This document shows, one piece after another, positions 24,173 to 33,541 of a stretch of 64,000 bases of DNA. Source of the DNA: Allocoprococcus sp004560705 (lineage in GTDB: Bacteria; Bacillota; Clostridia; Lachnospirales; Lachnospiraceae); NCBI RefSeq assembly GCF_052065755.1, contig NZ_JBQHTK010000012.1:12036-76035 (forward strand), written 5' to 3'. The position numbers were made by a program, and so were the translations under genes. Within the stretch, counting starts at the first letter, position 1. The number at the start of each line of letters is the position of its first letter. The notes beneath the pieces are model-generated. The model saw only the letters and a program-made list of their open reading frames with translations. It was not told the origin of the DNA and searched no databases.

Positions 24173-25525
24173 TTACATCTCTTCATCCCCGCCATGCCAC
24201 AAAAACAGAATTTTTTTCCCGGAACTGCAGGACAGTTCCATACATTCTCCCAATCCATATACAACATGGCTGATCACAAATTCTCCGTCATTTATAAAGA
24301 TTTCAATCAGATTTTTATCAACGAAAATCTCAAGTTCACACCTTCCGGATACATCCGGACTTTTGCCAATCAGCGAACAGCTTTTCATTCCTGCAAAAAC
24401 AATGCTTCTGTCTGTATGTACCGCACCATTTTCCATCCAGATACGGTACCCTCCGATATTCAGGATTTCTCCCTCCTCCAGATTCATTTTCAGACAGAAA
24501 GGACGAGAATAATCCAATTTCTCCGGAATCGGTGTTTCTTGATTAAAATATGCTCTTACTTCCGGATGAACCCGGAAAAAGATATGTCCGTTTTCCACAT
24601 CTATGACTCTTGGCTGACACATCATCCCATTCCACTCCATACCGTTTTTTTCTTTCACTGCCTGTGGCATACGCATCCATCCTATCATCACTCTCCGGCC
24701 ATCTTTATCAAGATTTGTCTGCGGTGCATAGAGATCCATTCCATAATCCATATACGTGCACTCTCCCGAAATGGACAGTTCACATTTCCCCGGCTCAAAT
24801 ACAGCCGGGGCACAGATTGCGTGACTTTCATACCCTTCTTCCGGATCTCCGATATACATCGCCGAACCTTCAAACACCCAGTCATCTCCCACTCTGAAAA
24901 TATCCGGGCATTCCAGGATCTTTCCGAATCTGCCATCCAGCATCTGATTCGCAAAATCCCAGTGTATCCCGTCCTTACTGGTATAGATCACAAGCCTACC
25001 AGTCTCTTCCCTGAAGGTACTTCCGAGCGCCATATAATACGTGTCTCCTTCTTTCCATACCTTCGGATCTCTCGTATGTACGGCGTGTGCCTGTGCATCA
25101 TCATGGTTTACAGGTATGATCTGCATTTTTTCTTTCCAGTTATCAAAATGCACTGCATCCTCAGAAATCACCAGCGCCTGGCTGGTCTCAAATTTTCCGT
25201 TCTTTGCCATATGGATATTTTCACTTTCCGCTTCCAGATATTTTACAGCAGAATAGTACAAATACAGCTTTCCATCCACTTCCAGCGCACTGCCGGAGAA
25301 CACACCATTCTGATCGTATTCTTTCGTCGGGAACAATGCAATGCCCTGATGTTCCCAATGGACGAGGTCTTCACTCACCGCATGCCCCCAGTGCATGGTT
25401 CCCCACACAGGAGCATACGGGAAATGCTGATAGAACAAATGGTATTTTCCTTTGTAATATATAAATCCGTTCGGATCGTTGATCCAGTTTCCCGGAGCTT
25501 TTAAATGCAATACATTTCTCATCAT
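24173..25525 (-). CDS. GH32 beta-fructosidase (sucrose-6-phosphate hydrolase type)
   Basis: A 450-residue glycoside hydrolase of family 32. It shows the nucleophile motif NWINDPNGF, the stabiliser TRDPKVW and the acid/base ECPDIF, all present. There is no signal peptide, so it acts in the cytoplasm on imported sucrose, sucrose phosphate or short fructo-oligosaccharides. The start at 25525 (MMRNVLHLK) follows AAGGATGG; it is 15 bases from the permease stop. Its operon supplies an ABC importer rather than a PTS, so unphosphorylated fructosides are the likelier substrate. Confidence 0.92.
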   Translation of the reverse strand: MMRNVLHLKAPGNWINDPNGFIYYKGKYHLFYQHFPYAPVWGTMHWGHAVSEDLVHWEHQGIALFPTKEYDQNGVFSGSALEVDGKLYLYYSAVKYLEAESENIHMAKNGKFETSQALVISEDAVHFDNWKEKMQIIPVNHDDAQAHAVHTRDPKVWKEGDTYYMALGSTFREETGRLVIYTSKDGIHWDFANQMLDGRFGKILECPDIFRVGDDWVFEGSAMYIGDPEEGYESHAICAPAVFEPGKCELSISGECTYMDYGMDLYAPQTNLDKDGRRVMIGWMRMPQAVKEKNGMEWNGMMCQPRVIDVENGHIFFRVHPEVRAYFNQETPIPEKLDYSRPFCLKMNLEEGEILNIGGYRIWMENGAVHTDRSIVFAGMKSCSLIGKSPDVSGRCELEIFVDKNLIEIFINDGEFVISHVVYGLGECMELSCSSGKKILFLWHGGDEEM

Positions 25526-25540
25526 ATTCAAGCCATCCTT

Positions 25541-26401
25541 TTATTTTACTGCACCTGCTACCACTCCGCCGATGATCTGTTTCTGAAGGATAATATAAAG
25601 GACCAGAATCGGGATCACACAAAGCAGTAGTCCTGCCATAATTGTACCATAATCCGCAGAATAGGTTCCATAAAAACTGTACGTTGAAAGCGGCAGCGTC
25701 AACAGCTTCTTATCTGTCAGAACCAGCGACGGCAGCAGGAAGTCATTCCAGAAAGCCATAGAATTCAGGATGACCATCGTGGAAATAATCGGCTTAAGAA
25801 GCGGGAGTACGACCTTAAAGAAGGTCTGTGAATGTGTACATCCGTCAATGTAAGCCGCTTCTTCCAGTGCAATCGGAATATTTCCTTTGATAAATCCGTG
25901 GAACATGAATACTGACATTGCCATTGAAAATCCTGTATGCAGGAAGATCAAGGTTGCCCGGTGATTCAGAATATTCAGTGTGCCTCCGTAAATACTAACC
26001 AACGGAATCATAAGTGCCTGGAACGGAATGATCATGGAAGCCACCATCAGGGCAAATGTAATTTTTGAGATCACATTGTTATTTCGAACGATATAATACG
26101 CAAGCATTGCCGCAAACAGCGTCACAAGCAGAGTTGCCGAAACCGTCACGATCAGCGAATTCTTGAATGCGTTCAAGAAATCCATCTGTGTAAATGCTTT
26201 TACAAAATTGTCAAATGACAGGCCTTTGATTGTAAACAACCATGAAAACGGGCTCTTGATAATGTCTCTCTTCTGTTTCAGAGAGTTGATCACTACCATC
26301 AAAAACGGGAACATGTACGCTGCAAAAATAATGATAAGTCCCAGCATCGCAAGCATATCTGCTGCTTTTTTCTTATTTCCTCCAACTTTTGTCTGCTTCA
26401 T
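25541..26401 (-). CDS. Carbohydrate ABC transporter permease (MalG/MsmG type)
   Basis: A 286-residue inner-membrane permease with six helices and the EAA loop EEAAYIDGCTHSQTFFKVVL that docks on the ATPase. The start at 26401 shares a base with the stop of the other permease (TAATG) and has GGAGG 8 bases upstream. It belongs with the permease and binding-protein genes upstream as a CUT1-type sugar importer, linked to the GH32 enzyme downstream. The ATPase is not in this operon; many Firmicutes use a shared MsmK-type ATPase encoded elsewhere. Confidence 0.93.
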   Translation of the reverse strand: MKQTKVGGNKKKAADMLAMLGLIIIFAAYMFPFLMVVINSLKQKRDIIKSPFSWLFTIKGLSFDNFVKAFTQMDFLNAFKNSLIVTVSATLLVTLFAAMLAYYIVRNNNVISKITFALMVASMIIPFQALMIPLVSIYGGTLNILNHRATLIFLHTGFSMAMSVFMFHGFIKGNIPIALEEAAYIDGCTHSQTFFKVVLPLLKPIISTMVILNSMAFWNDFLLPSLVLTDKKLLTLPLSTYSFYGTYSADYGTIMAGLLLCVIPILVLYIILQKQIIGGVVAGAVK

Positions 26402-27273
26402 TATGCTTCCACCTCCTGCTTCTTCGTCAGGTATACCTGAATTCCACTGATACAAGCCACAATCACAAATAATATCAACGCTTCCGCCTGACCTACACCA
26501 AACTGTCTTGATGTAAATGCCTTCTCATACACGTGCATTGCCGCCATCTCTGTTGTTCCGTAAGGCGCGCCTGCTGTCAATGACAGGTTCACATCGTAAA
26601 CCATAAATGCACGTGATAATGTCAGGAACAGGCAAATCGTAACCGATGACATCATAAGTGGCATGATAATACTTTTTAATTTCACAAATCCGGAAGCTCC
26701 ATCAATCTGTGCCGCTTCCATCACGTCCTCACTGAGTCCCATAAATCCTGCCACATAGATCAGGATCATATATCCAGAAAGCTGCCAAACAGACACCAGC
26801 ACCAACGCCGCAAACGCCTTGTCCGGATCTGACAGCCATGACACCTCGAACAATTTCCATCCGGTCGTCTCCCCAATATTTACGAATACTCTGGAAAATA
26901 CAAACTGCCAGATATAACCAAGTACGATACCTCCGATCAGGTTTGGCGTAAAGAATCCGGCCCGGAAGAAATTCTGACCTTTCATTCCTCTGGTCAAAAG
27001 ATACGCGATTCCAAAGGCGAGTACATTTACCAGCAATACCACCACAATCACATATTTGAAGGTCAGAAGCAGGGATGTCCAGAACTGACCGTCTCTCATC
27101 ACTCCTGCTAAATTCTTAAGCCCCACAAAATTTTTAACCTTTGATACACCATTCCAGTCTGTCAGCGTAAGGTAAACACCATATACAAACGGAACAATCA
27201 CAACTGCCACGAAGCAAAACAGCCCCGGTAACGCAAACATACAGAAATCTTTTCCTTTATTATTTGATTCCAT
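26401..27273 (-). CDS. Carbohydrate ABC transporter permease (MalF/MsmF type)
   Basis: A 290-residue six-helix permease with the EAA loop EDVMEAAQIDGASGFVKLKS. It is the partner of the MalG-type permease, whose start overlaps its stop. It begins 16 bases after the stop of the binding-protein relic. It forms the membrane channel of a fructoside or sucrose importer by context. AAGGGA lies 5 to 6 bases before the ATG. Confidence 0.93.
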   Translation of the reverse strand: MESNNKGKDFCMFALPGLFCFVAVVIVPFVYGVYLTLTDWNGVSKVKNFVGLKNLAGVMRDGQFWTSLLLTFKYVIVVVLLVNVLAFGIAYLLTRGMKGQNFFRAGFFTPNLIGGIVLGYIWQFVFSRVFVNIGETTGWKLFEVSWLSDPDKAFAALVLVSVWQLSGYMILIYVAGFMGLSEDVMEAAQIDGASGFVKLKSIIMPLMMSSVTICLFLTLSRAFMVYDVNLSLTAGAPYGTTEMAAMHVYEKAFTSRQFGVGQAEALILFVIVACISGIQVYLTKKQEVEA

Positions 27274-27288
27274 AACTCCATCCCTTTC

Positions 27289-28267
27289 TTATTCCTGTTC
27301 ATCCCAGTAATCTTGAATTGACTCAATCAGTTCTTCCCTGTCACTGCGGCCCGCGAGATATTTCTGCATTGCAGATCCCAGAATAGACCAGTGATCATTC
27401 ATCACCTGTTTGGACGGAGAAGCCTGAATCCTGCAGTTCACGAAATCGTCCGGATCATTGTTCATAAAATACGGGAGGAAACCATATTCATCCTCAGTTT
27501 CCGCTCCGGCTTCCTCAAGATTCGGCCAAGCCCAGTTTCCGTTGAACCAGAAAGCCGTTTTTCCGTCTGCCAGGTCAATTGCCATCTCATCGTAGTCTGC
27601 TCCCAGCGGATCACCCTTTGCCACGTTATATTTCTTCAGGACATCGAACATATCCAGTAATTCATAAACGCGATCGTAAGATTCAACTTTCAAATCTCCG
27701 TTTTTCAATTCTTCAATTATCTTCGCCGCACCCTCAGAAGTGCCGTCATAGGTCTCATATATGTACTGGAGATGGTGTGCCCCCAGTGACCAGTCTTCCT
27801 TTGCAAGGGAAACAGGCTTTTCGATTCCCGCATCCACCAGTCTGTCGAGCAATCCAACAAACTCATCCAGAGTGGTAACGGATTTCGGATCGAATTCTTC
27901 TCCCAATGCATCTTCAATCACTTTCTTATTGTAGATCAGACCTCTTCCTTCAATACAAAGTGGGAAGCTGTATACTTTTCCGTTAATCCTTGTCAAATAC
28001 TCTTCCGCTTCCGCAGTCCACGGTTCTTCTGTCAGATCCGCCGCTTTCTCCTCAGCAAGCGCAATCACATCTGTGGTATCCAGGATCGCCAGTGTAGGCG
28101 GATTTCCTGAGTTATAAAGGCTGACCATCTTCGTATAGGGTGAATCTCCGTCCGTTACCGGCATAACCTCCACATGAACTCCGGATTTCTCTTCAAAAGC
28201 CGCTCCCATCTTCTCCAGTGCTACCTGAATCTCCGCTTTCGTATTCAAAAGCGTGATCTCAGTACCC
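27289..28267 (-). pseudogene. Sugar ABC transporter binding protein, 5' end deleted
   Basis: About 325 codons of a family 1 extracellular solute-binding protein: GTEITLLNTKAEIQVALEKM, KMVSLYNSGNPPTLAILDTT, FWFNGNWAWPNLEEAG. The lipoprotein signal peptide, its cysteine and the start codon are missing. The frame continues at its 5' side into antisense of the lacI leader, so codons before about 28267 are not part of this gene. No ATG or GTG start with RBS exists near the junction. The importer presumably lacks its receptor unless another one serves. Confidence 0.83.
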
Positions 28268-28293
28268 TCAAAAGAGGAGAAAAGGAGGAGGTT

Positions 28294-29349
28294 ATGGGAA
28301 CCAAGAAAAACGTAGCCTTCAGTGACATTGCGGAATATACCCATTTTTCCAAAACAACGATTTCCCGTTATTTCAATAATCCGGATTCGCTCACTCTGGA
28401 AAATCAGCAGATTATCGCCGATGCGCTGGAGAAACTGAATTATAAAGAGAATAAAGTAGCCCGAATTCTCGCGAACGGCAAGACAGAATTCATCGGCGTG
28501 ATCGTACCGGATCTATACCACCACTATTATTCTGAAATGTTGAATCAGATACTCGCTTCATACGAAAAGTTCGGTTACAAATTCCTTGTGTTTATCAGGA
28601 ACGAACACGAAGAGACAGAACGCTGCTATATTCAGGAACTGATGGCATACAAGATCGAAGGTCTGATTATCATGAGCCATACTATTCCCTCACGGGAACT
28701 TGCTTCTCTTCAGATTCCTGTTGTAACCATCGAGAGAGAGGATGAGTTTGTCTCAAGTGTAAACACCGACAACTACATGGGTGGCTATCAGGCCACCAGC
28801 CTGCTTGCCTGGCACAAATGTGACATACTGATCCACATCAATTCCCCAACTGCAAAGTCCGTTCCGTCCTACGGGCGACTACAGGGATTTCTGGATCTAT
28901 GCGAAGAGAGACAGTTGAATTACAAGACATATGTCCGGGAAATGGGACACAGCTTCGAAAGTACTTACGATGTACTGTTTTCGATTGTCGAAGAACTTGA
29001 GCAAGAGTACCAGGGCATGAAAAAAGGTATCTTTATTTCAAATGATACCCATACAAATGTACTTCTGAATATTCTGTTCCGGAAATACGGATTCTTGCCG
29101 GATGACTATCTGATCATCGGTTTTGACAATTCTCCGATTTCAAGAGAAGCTGTCATGCCAATCAGTACCATCGGCCAGCAGATCAACACCATCGCAGGTG
29201 AGGCTGTCAGCCTTTTAGTCGATCAGATGACTGAACGTAAAAAACGCCGTCCACACCTGCAGGAAAAACCGGTTCATAAGATTATTACACCGATTCTTTT
29301 GCGTCGCGAAACTACGGAAAAAGAGTCCGGCTACGCTGAGGCTTTTTGA
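28294..29349 (+). CDS. LacI-family repressor
   Basis: A 351-residue regulator with the LacI headpiece (FSDIAEYTHFSKTTISRYFN) and a periplasmic-binding-protein-like effector domain (EFIGVIVPDLYHHYYSEMLN, IGFDNSPISREAVMP). Start at 28294 follows AGGAGG. It is divergent from the GH32/ABC operon and should repress it, with a fructoside as inducer. The normal intergenic space is gone: the leader of only about 26 bases runs directly into the binding-protein relic, so its own promoter and any operator are likely deleted. Confidence 0.9.
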   Translation: MGTKKNVAFSDIAEYTHFSKTTISRYFNNPDSLTLENQQIIADALEKLNYKENKVARILANGKTEFIGVIVPDLYHHYYSEMLNQILASYEKFGYKFLVFIRNEHEETERCYIQELMAYKIEGLIIMSHTIPSRELASLQIPVVTIEREDEFVSSVNTDNYMGGYQATSLLAWHKCDILIHINSPTAKSVPSYGRLQGFLDLCEERQLNYKTYVREMGHSFESTYDVLFSIVEELEQEYQGMKKGIFISNDTHTNVLLNILFRKYGFLPDDYLIIGFDNSPISREAVMPISTIGQQINTIAGEAVSLLVDQMTERKKRRPHLQEKPVHKIITPILLRRETTEKESGYAEAF

Positions 29350-29413
29350 TCTGTGCAATCGGAGAAAGAGCAAGTTATAGAGTGACTAGAGGGGATGAGT
29401 TCGCAGTCCCCCT

Positions 29414-30238
29414 CTATATCATCTCTTTCAACATTTTTATCTCATCCCTATGTCCTGCATCATCCAGCGGTGTCTCCAGATAGAAAGGCAAATCTTTCAG
29501 TGCCGGATGTCTCAGTACATTCAACAAAGGTTCCAGTCCAATCTCACCGTTCCCGATCGTTGCATGCCGATCCTTATGCGATTCAAACGGCGTCATACTG
29601 TCATTAAGATGAATCGCCCGCAGCAGATCCAGCCCCAGAACTTTATCGAATTCTTCCAGCACACCGTCCAGATTCTTCACGATATCATATCCTGCCGCAA
29701 ATACATGGCAGGTATCCAGACAGATTCCGATCCGTTCCGGATGATCCACCCCATCTCTGATTGCTTTCAGATGTTCAAATCGATCGCCTATTTCTGTCCC
29801 CTTTCCGGTCATCGTCTCCAGAAGCACTGTAATCTTCTCTTTCCCGGTAATCGCCTGATTCATCCCTGCGATAATATTTTGAATACCGGCCTCCACTCCG
29901 ATCCCGGTATGGCTTCCCGGATGGAATACCATATTCTCGATTCCAAGTGCATCCATTCTGGCAACATCCTCGCGGATCACGGTGCATGCGAATTCATAAA
30001 CCTCCGGCTTTGGGCTGGCAAGATTCATCGTATACGGAGCATGTGCAAGAACAGGTCCAAAGTTATTCTCTCTTCGGATTCGTTGAAATTCTGATACTTC
30101 TTTCTCCGACGGCACTTTAAAATTCGATCCCCTCGGATTCCGGCTGAAAATCTGCATGGTGTTTGCTTCCATTTTCACTACATTTTTTGCCGTCTTCTCC
30201 AGTCCTCCGGCAATGGACATATGCGTTCCTATAATCAT
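29414..30238 (-). CDS. nfo: Endonuclease IV
   Basis: A 274-residue AP endonuclease of the TIM-barrel Nfo family. Zinc ligands and flanking motifs are visible: FHPGSHTGIG, LLETMTGKGTEIG, CLDTCHVFAAGYD, HLNDSMTPFESHKDRHATIG and ETP. It cuts 5' to abasic sites in base-excision repair and removes 3' blocking groups. The start at 30238 (MIIGTHMSIAGG) is the conserved N-terminus, preceded by AGGAAAGAG. Length is normal. Monocistronic by appearance. Confidence 0.96.
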   Translation of the reverse strand: MIIGTHMSIAGGLEKTAKNVVKMEANTMQIFSRNPRGSNFKVPSEKEVSEFQRIRRENNFGPVLAHAPYTMNLASPKPEVYEFACTVIREDVARMDALGIENMVFHPGSHTGIGVEAGIQNIIAGMNQAITGKEKITVLLETMTGKGTEIGDRFEHLKAIRDGVDHPERIGICLDTCHVFAAGYDIVKNLDGVLEEFDKVLGLDLLRAIHLNDSMTPFESHKDRHATIGNGEIGLEPLLNVLRHPALKDLPFYLETPLDDAGHRDEIKMLKEMI

Positions 30239-30402
30239 CTTTTTTCTCTCTTTCCTGCATATGGTTTTGTATTTCATTCATTCAGTATTTCTATCTTACA
30301 GTCCAGTTATTTTCGAGACACTATATTAATATTATACCAAATGTTCTGTCTACTGCCTATAACGGTTTCATCCAATTATTAAAATCGATGTTTTACATTA
30401 TA

Positions 30403-30453
30403 CAAAAATGCCCTTATCCAAGCAAACATACGCATACTTGAATAAAGGCATTC
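30403..30453 (-). terminator. Terminator of rplY
   Basis: Long stem of about 15 bp with arms AATGCCTTTAT and ATAAGGGCATT, followed on the minus strand by a T-run. It lies about 35 bases after the rplY stop. Confidence 0.78.
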
Positions 30454-30488
30454 TCACAGTTCAATTAAAACTCTCTTTTAAACTCCGC

Positions 30489-31076
30489 CTAAGCTTCTTC
30501 CACTGTTTCCTCTTCTGTATCATCAACTGCCGCATTGTGTGCTTCCAGAACGGTGACCACTGTCATCTCCAGATCCGTCATCAGATCAATATCTTTATTC
30601 GATGCAATCGGCAGATCTTTCACTTTCACAGACTCACCCGGTTTCATATTTGCCACGTCAATCTCGACCTTCTCAACAAGTGCTTCCGGAACTGCCTTAT
30701 ATGCGATTTCAGTCAATACCGGTTCCAGCACACCTTCCATGACCATCTCGTGGTTCAACAGAACAACTTCTGCAACCGAATGAACTTTCTCTCCACTTAC
30801 CAATGCCTGAAAATCCACTTCATCCACCTGTTTCTTCAAGGTGTTGTAATCTACTTCTTTGATCAGTACATGCATCTTCTGTCCATCCACATCCAGGACG
30901 ATCTGGCTTCCTTTGTTTTTCGTCTTAAGGAGCTTATCTACCTCTGCTTTCTCCATTTTGACCGGTATAGATCCTTCAATTTCTTTTCCAAAAATGTTTC
31001 CGGTAACAAATCCTTCCCGTCTAAGCTTTTTTGCTTTCGTTTCCATGTCTCTTTTTTCAGCTTTCAAAGTATTCAT
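30489..31076 (-). CDS. rplY: Ribosomal protein L25, CTC/TL5 type
   Basis: A 195-residue L25 of the two-domain CTC form. The N-terminal 5S-rRNA-binding domain (KAKKLRREGFVTGNIFGKEI) is followed by the C-terminal TL5 domain (EAVPEALVEKVEIDVANMKP) and an acidic tail (DDTEEETVEEA). It binds 5S rRNA and in Bacillus is a general stress protein. AGGAGG precedes the ATG by 7 bases. A TATAAT on the minus strand near 31175 probably belongs to its promoter. Confidence 0.92.
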   Translation of the reverse strand: MNTLKAEKRDMETKAKKLRREGFVTGNIFGKEIEGSIPVKMEKAEVDKLLKTKNKGSQIVLDVDGQKMHVLIKEVDYNTLKKQVDEVDFQALVSGEKVHSVAEVVLLNHEMVMEGVLEPVLTEIAYKAVPEALVEKVEIDVANMKPGESVKVKDLPIASNKDIDLMTDLEMTVVTVLEAHNAAVDDTEEETVEEA

Positions 31077-31188
31077 TTATCTTTTCCTCCTACAGAACTG
31101 ATTGCTTAGCGGCCTTTCTTCATACTCTCTTACAAATACAGGTCAGTTAAGTATTTCCTTGTTGCACGTGTATTATAACACGCATTCA

Positions 31189-31422
31189 TCAGAAAAGATG
31201 CATAAATATCGATTTATTTTGCATGTTTTTCTCGCGTTTTTGCACAATTTTACTGTCTTTTTTCTGCTCAAAAAGAGCTTCTTTTAATCCTTCCCAGTCA
31301 TTCATACCGGTCTCATAATGGATATTCTGCGATACGTCCCCCATAACCATGAAGTAACAATCTGTCAGGATCTGTTTCAGTACATAATAGATCATTTTAC
31401 CGAAGTCCTGTGCCGATTCCAT
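31189..31422 (-). pseudogene. Fragment of a superfamily I helicase-like ATPase
   Basis: The frame encodes FMVMGDVSQNIHYETGMNDW, which resembles the motif III region of UvrD/HelD-like helicases, flanked by only about 45 helicase-like residues. No Walker A, no plausible start and no continuation are found on either side, so it is a relic. The last 25 residues appear to be read-through into unrelated DNA. Confidence 0.5.
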
Positions 31423-31495
31423 CCCTACCAGCGTATATATTAACAGCTTATACTGTTAATTCTGTACTTTTACACTCATTACCTTACATTTCTTC

Positions 31496-31675
31496 TTAGC
31501 TCATATTCAGCGACTTACCAAATCGTCTGGGTCTGGTAAATAAATTCACTTCACCCCATTTGCACAACAGGTCCCGAATCATCGCCGTTTTATCAACATA
31601 GTAGAACCCTTCTGTCCGGATTTTTTCAAAGCTTTCTATCCCGACCGGAAGCTTCAAAAGTCCTCTGTCCGTCAT
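31496..31675 (-). pseudogene. N-terminal fragment of an AAA-ATPase-like/PD-(D/E)XK protein
   Basis: 59 codons starting MTDRGLLKLPVGIESFEKIR and stopping at TRPRRFGKSLNMS. This is the beginning of the large Firmicutes family in which an AAA-ATPase-like domain (motif RPRRFGKS) precedes a nuclease-like C-terminus; the normal length is above 500. GGAGCGG lies upstream of the ATG. A TAA appears right after the P-loop-like motif, and no continuation is visible downstream. Confidence 0.72.
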
Positions 31676-31933
31676 CAGTCCGCTCCTTTCCCTAAACTAC
31701 ACTTCATTCACTGTTATCTTATTGTAACAATAGCTGACGCGGTCTTCAAGAGGACACTTGATTCCCGCTTTTCTTCCTGCCTTTCTTCGCCGGATTATCC
31801 ATCATCATCAAGTGTAGTCTGCACGAAACAAACGGATTCTATTCGGCTAGATCAGAGTATTTCTACCGTCCCAGTATTCCTTTGCATTAGCATTATGCAA
31901 GTCGTGGTCAGGGCGTTCTTTACGTCAGTAACC
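31676..31933. other. Degenerate spacer
   Basis: No gene, RNA or convincing repeat seen. It separates the AAA fragment from the truncated exporter and is probably decayed sequence. Confidence 0.4.
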
Positions 31934-33406
31934 TCACGTCGATATTTCCATTCTCTTTACTCCGCCATTCTCAATATGGATCCGATAATCGCAAATCTTA
32001 AGTGCCGCCTTCCTGTGCGTCACGATCAAACAGGTCTTCTCCTTCAGCGACGCAATATTCCCAAGCAGCTTTGCCTCCGTCTCTTCGTCCAGTGCACTGG
32101 TGCTTTCATCCAGTAACAGGATCGGTGCACGGCTAAGCAAAGCCCTCGCCACGGCTACACGCTGAGCCTGACCTTCCGACAATCCGATTCCCCGTTCTCC
32201 AATGACCGTATCCAGTCCGGCATCACTTTTCACAATCAACCGTTCGATACAGGCCGCTTTTGCTGCCTGCAGGATCTCTTCATCGGTGGCGTCATCCGTA
32301 AACATGGTAAAATTCTCCCGAAGTGTACCGGAAAATAGTGTATTTCCCTGAGGAACATAAGCAAAGAGCGATCTCATCCTGCGGGACGGCATCTCCTCTG
32401 TCCCATTATCAAAGCAGAAGCCCAACTGCCCACTACTTGGCTGATAAATTCCCAAAAGGAGCTGAAACAGTGTGCTCTTGCCTCCACCCGAAATACCTGT
32501 CACAGCAACAAAATCGCCTTTTCCGATGCGGATATTCACCTGTTCCAGCACAGGCTGCCTGTCTTTTCCATAGGAGAAGCACAGATTATGCATCTGTATT
32601 GCCGAAAAATCTTTGTAAAGTTCTCTTCCGTCTGCACAAACACCATTCTCCTCTTCCGGAAGATCCAGGATCTCTTTCAATCGCTCCGCGGAACTGATGG
32701 TTCCATAGACCTGACCGGCTACTCCTGCGGCACTTGCGATCGGCTTTTGAATCTGCCCCACCAGCTGGATGATCGCCGCCAGCATTCCGTATGTCAGATT
32801 TCCCCTGTAAATGCCAAAGCCGCCCCAGAGCATACAAAACAGCCACCCAAACTGGAAAATCAGATTGATACTGTTGTTCATATACACAGAAAAAGCGCCC
32901 TTTCGCATCTGTGCTTCCTGAAAATGCTGCTGCCGTACATCCATCTGGTACTCTATCCGCTTTTCAGAGCCACTCGCCTTGATCAGTCGCAGATTCTCCA
33001 AAGTTTCCTGTAGCATCGCATGCAGCTGTCCTTCTTTTTCCTGTACTTCTTTATGCCTTTGCTTCATGGGTTTCCTGAACAGGATCAATAGCAGAAGTCC
33101 CAGCATTCCTCCCAGAACCAGCACCACCACAAATCTCCAGTCCATGGCGATCAAAATAGCCGCGGCTCCGAGAAAGCTCACGCCCATGCCGACCACCCCC
33201 GGCACGATCTCCACGATGCCGTTTTTGACAACATTTACATCCGAGAACATGCGATTGACCAATTCCCCACTGTGGTAGCCATTCAATCCCGCATACTGTT
33301 TCCCCAACAGGCTCTTCAGAATCATAGACCGCATTTCTTTTAAAAGAAGCGCATTCGTCTTCGTATTCAGCAGTCCCAAGCCTAAGGAAAGGCACCGGAT
33401 CATCAT
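31934..33406 (-). pseudogene. ABC-type exporter lacking its N-terminus
   Basis: A 490-residue frame covering transmembrane helices about 3-6 and a full nucleotide-binding domain: Walker A GISGGGKST, Q-loop YVPQGNTLFSG, signature LSEGQAQR, Walker B ILLLDES, H-loop VTHRK. Family members have 570 to 600 residues; here the first helices and about 80-100 residues are missing. The local start (MMIRCLSLGLG) sits in sequence that does not look like an exporter start, and no good RBS is seen. It was probably a lipid or peptide exporter and is likely inactive. If an alternative partner supplies the helices, this could be wrong. Confidence 0.75.
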
Positions 33407-33433
33407 GGCGTATCTTTATGTTTGAACAAGAGT

Positions 33434-33462
33434 TTGACATCCTTCTTATCGTCTGTTAGAGT
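33434..33462 (+). promoter_or_regulatory. Promoter of the DUF4832 gene
   Basis: TTGACA (33434-33439), a 17-base spacer, TAGAGT (33457-33462), about 80 bases before the ATG. Confidence 0.55.
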
Positions 33463-33541
33463 AAATTTAAAATAAGACGTAGCTATTCGTACGGCGGTTC
33501 GAATTGCTGCAAGAAAGCTTTTAGGAAACGGAGCACATACA

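Noticed and set aside
24161..25504. A 447-codon frame opposite to the GH32 gene
   Set aside because: Length is striking, but the encoded protein is rich in His, Phe and Ser with no family pattern, while the minus strand carries all GH32 catalytic motifs.
28268..28344. N-terminal 25 codons of the long frame of the binding-protein gene (to 28344)
   Set aside because: They are the antisense of the lacI start and RBS, not a signal peptide.
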